Virus record (IMG/VR): IMGVR_UViG_3300031839_001380
Span: 115,847-179,846 of that record
Length of the DNA: 64,000 bases
From: a virus
Strand: one strand, 5' to 3'
This document shows positions 62,100-64,000 of the stretch, piece by piece. The notes under the pieces were generated by a model. It saw nothing but the letters and a program-made list of their open reading frames with translations. It made no database searches and had not been told where the DNA came from. Position numbers and translations under genes: made by a program. Each line of letters begins with the position of its first letter. Position 1 is the first letter of the stretch.

Positions 62100-63296
62100 A
62101 TGAAGAATTTCTTTCAATTCTTAAATGAGGCGCAGACAAACGCTGCAAAGCAAGCAAAGAAGCTTGGTTTGAAGGGTGATGGCCATGGGTCATGGGTTGA
62201 TCCAGCTGGAAAAATTGTTGGTAGAACCATAGAAGGTGAGTTGGTTTTTTCTAGTGGTAGAAAACCATCACAAGAAACTGATCCAACAAAACCTGGACGG
62301 GCAGCAAGAGCTTTACCTCCAGAAAATCCTCCTCCTTCAGCACCACAAAGTGGTGGAGTTGGTGAACCAGAAGAGCAGGAAGAGGTAGAAAAGACTCGCG
62401 GTACTGTTACTATTGGGTTTGGTAGATTTAATCCCCCTACAGCAGGTCACGAAAAATTACTTGATACTATTAAAGATACTGCAGAGGGTGGGTCCTATAT
62501 GATATACCCATCCCACTCAGTAGATCCACAGAAAAATCCTCTTGATTCTGAGACTAAAGTTCTCTTTATGAAGAAGATGTTTCCTGCACATGCGAATGCG
62601 ATCATATATGATCCTGGCATTCGTACCATACTAGACGCACTGAAGCAAGCCGATGTCGAAGGATATAGTAGCGTCAACATCGTGGTTGGTGCTGACAGAC
62701 AAAAAGAGTTTGAGGGGCTCGCGAACAAATACAACGGGCAACTCTATAATTTTGATGCGATTAATGTCATCTCTGCAGGAGAACGGGATCCCGATGCTGA
62801 AGGGGTTGAGGGTATGTCTGCTTCCAAATTACGAGCCTTAGCTGCTGATGGTGACTTTGAGTCTTTCAAGAAAGGATTACCCAAGTCTGCTAAAGGAATG
62901 GTTGCAAGAGAACTATTCAATACAGTACAGAGATCTATGGGTGCTGCAGCTGTAACAGAGGGCGTAGAGATGTGGCAAATTGCTCCTAAGTTTGATGAAA
63001 AAACTTTGAGAGAGCATTACATTATTGGCAATATGTTTGATCTGGGATCTCTTGTAGAATCTTTAAATACCGGACTTGTTGGTAGGATTATTAGACGCGG
63101 TGCAAATCATGTTATTGCAGTTACATCTGAGGGTATTATGTTCAAATCTTGGATTAGAGATTTGACTGAATATGTTTCTAGAATTCCTTCTGGAGTTCCT
63201 GCAAATAAGAGAGAAGTTGGAACAGATTCTTATCGAGAGTATGTACAGAGACTTACTCCATTGGAAAAAGTTAAGTCCTTTATAAATAAAAGATAG
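62100..63296 (+). CDS. Nucleotidyltransferase (NadM/cytidylyltransferase-like) with capsid-targeting N-terminus
   Basis: 398 residues. Residues 1-10 MKNFFQFLNE match the T4 capsid-targeting signal (MKTYQEFIAE) with a gp21 site after Glu10. Residues ~15-55 form a small module (KKLGLKGDGHGSWVDPAG) I have seen in other cyanophage proteins. A Pro-rich linker leads to the enzyme: FGRFNPPTAGHEKL (108-120, the H-x-G-H-type nucleotide motif) and GMSASKLRAL (238-247, the terminal S/T-x-x-R motif). This fold transfers AMP/CMP, for example NMN adenylyltransferase. The C-terminal ~100 residues are another module. Confidence 0.7.
   Translation: MKNFFQFLNEAQTNAAKQAKKLGLKGDGHGSWVDPAGKIVGRTIEGELVFSSGRKPSQETDPTKPGRAARALPPENPPPSAPQSGGVGEPEEQEEVEKTRGTVTIGFGRFNPPTAGHEKLLDTIKDTAEGGSYMIYPSHSVDPQKNPLDSETKVLFMKKMFPAHANAIIYDPGIRTILDALKQADVEGYSSVNIVVGADRQKEFEGLANKYNGQLYNFDAINVISAGERDPDAEGVEGMSASKLRALAADGDFESFKKGLPKSAKGMVARELFNTVQRSMGAAAVTEGVEMWQIAPKFDEKTLREHYIIGNMFDLGSLVESLNTGLVGRIIRRGANHVIAVTSEGIMFKSWIRDLTEYVSRIPSGVPANKREVGTDSYREYVQRLTPLEKVKSFINKR
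63281..63288 (+). promoter_or_regulatory. Consensus late promoter TATAAATA
   Basis: TATAAATA inside the last codons of the nucleotidyltransferase gene, 33-40 bases before the ATG at 63321. Identical to the T4 late consensus. A CTGA-GCTT-TCAG mini-hairpin (63304-63315) follows. Confidence 0.6.
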
Positions 63297-63320
63297 GAGA
63301 CTGCTGAGCTTTCAGGATCG

Positions 63321-64000
63321 ATGAAAAATTTTATTGAAGATACAGCCGATCAGATCATGCTTAATAGCATGGCAAATGTTTTTATGGAAAAACTTGATCC
63401 TGTAGGTATGGAAGATGATGATATTGACAATGATGGTAAGAAGAATACTAAGTCTGATTCTTATTTAAGAAACCGTCGTAAGTCTGTCGGTGCTGCTATT
63501 GCTGCTGATAAGGCACAGAGAGTAAAGAAAGAGCAGGTTGAATTATCTCTCCGTGAGAGAGTAGCGGAATTAACCGAAAAAAAGCTTTATAAGTCTGAGA
63601 AAGCTACGACCTCAGACGAAAAAGAAGTAGAAATTTCAGAGAAGTCTGTAAAAAATAAAGTAACTATTAATCCTGATATTCAAGAAGAGAAGAAAGGACT
63701 CTGGGCAAACATCCATGCTAAGCGTAAGCGTGGCGAAAAGCCTGCTAAGAAGGGTGATAAGGATTATCCTAAGACATTGAATGTTGAGGAAACCGAAGAT
63801 TCTTTGAGAGACCGTCGCATGGAGCGCGGTGGAGTTGATGGCAACAACCGTTACAATAAGGCACCAGGTAAACCTAATACCTTTGGTAAGAAGAAGCGTT
63901 CTTCTGATGGACCTTCTGCCATGGATGTTGTGAAAGCAAAGATCCGTGCTAAGTATGGCGATAAAGCAATCATTGATACTAAGAAGAAAAAAGAAAAAGA
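63321..64000 (+). CDS. Lys-rich protein, truncated by right window edge
   Basis: 226 residues visible, no stop. Begins MKNFIEDTADQIMLNSMANV; it shares Met-Lys-Asn-Phe with the capsid-targeted proteins but lacks the F-L-x-E core. Body is very charged with DDDIDNDGKKNTKSDSYLRN and KKGLWANIHAKRKRGEKPAK, a motif I recall from cyanophage structural or internal proteins. Preceded by a consensus late promoter, so late expression and a head-interior role are plausible. Confidence 0.5.
   Translation, partial: MKNFIEDTADQIMLNSMANVFMEKLDPVGMEDDDIDNDGKKNTKSDSYLRNRRKSVGAAIAADKAQRVKKEQVELSLRERVAELTEKKLYKSEKATTSDEKEVEISEKSVKNKVTINPDIQEEKKGLWANIHAKRKRGEKPAKKGDKDYPKTLNVEETEDSLRDRRMERGGVDGNNRYNKAPGKPNTFGKKKRSSDGPSAMDVVKAKIRAKYGDKAIIDTKKKKEK

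Noticed and set aside
1-64000. tRNA genes, integrase/attachment site, transposon
   Set aside because: No cloverleaf, recombinase motif or terminal inverted repeat was recognised by eye; a tRNA scan would be needed to be certain.

Overview
The window is a contiguous piece of a T4-like cyanomyovirus genome (AT-rich, every gene on the + strand, stop and start codons overlapping as ATGA, TAATG or TGATG almost throughout). A phage is shown by T4 homologues in T4-like order: gp13-gp14-gp15-gp16, gp17-gp18-gp19-gp20-gp67-gp21-gp22-gp23, gp3-uvsY-uvsW-gp55-gp47-gp46, gp45-gp44-gp62-regA and gp43-uvsX-gp41. A marine cyanobacterial host (Prochlorococcus or Synechococcus) is inferred from a plastocyanin gene with signal peptide, a CobS-type ATPase, Hsp20, MazG and several 2OG-Fe(II) oxygenase-like genes. 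No tRNA, IS element, integrase or CRISPR array was recognised.

Layout. 1-10.9 kb: fibre/baseplate-type structural proteins, including a left-truncated protein and a 2260-residue repeat-rich fibre with beta-helix and LamG-like parts, in the place of T4 gp10-12/wac. 10.9-14.3 kb: neck, tail completion and small terminase. 14.3-21.3 kb: an accessory island between gp16 and gp17, which are adjacent in T4. It holds two proteins with a T4-type capsid-targeting N-terminus, a structural protein, petE, many tiny membrane proteins and a thermonuclease. 21.3-32.6 kb: large terminase, tail sheath and tube, portal, prohead protease, scaffold, major capsid protein, and gp3. 32.6-38.9 kb: recombination (UvsY, UvsW, gp47/gp46) and the late sigma factor gp55. 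38.9-43.9 kb: oxygenases, a VWA/metallopeptidase plus MoxR/CobS ATPase pair, and DUF3310. 43.9-50.8 kb: clamp gp45, clamp loader gp44/gp62 (split by dam and a carbamoyltransferase), an arginase-fold-like protein and RegA. 50.9-53.4 kb: compact regulatory region with terminator-promoter modules, structured leaders, a ParB-like gene, hsp20 and two Sm-like paralogues. 53.4-58.4 kb: DNA polymerase, UvsX and helicase. 58.4-64 kb: oxygenases, MazG, a possible nuclease, a nucleotidyltransferase with a capsid-targeting N-terminus, and a right-truncated lysine-rich protein.

How it works together. Early/middle genes appear to use host-type promoters (TTGACG-N17-TATAAT at 50.9 kb, TTGATC-N17-TATAAT at 52.8 kb, an extended -10 upstream of gp55). 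Structural genes are preceded by T4-late-like TAAATA boxes, read by gp55 with the gp45 clamp as activator. Many of these boxes are followed within a few bases by a perfect hairpin.

Most notable: (1) proteins starting MKNFKEFLSE/MKNFFQFLNE, matching the T4 capsid-targeting and gp21 cleavage signal, one fused to an NMN-adenylyltransferase-like enzyme, suggesting a virion-delivered set; (2) terminators whose loop carries the -35 of the next promoter; (3) the TAAATA-plus-hairpin architecture; (4) a dam/carbamoyltransferase/arginase-fold cassette inside the clamp-loader operon; (5) three Sm-like paralogues; (6) structured leaders upstream of the ParB-like gene and hsp20.
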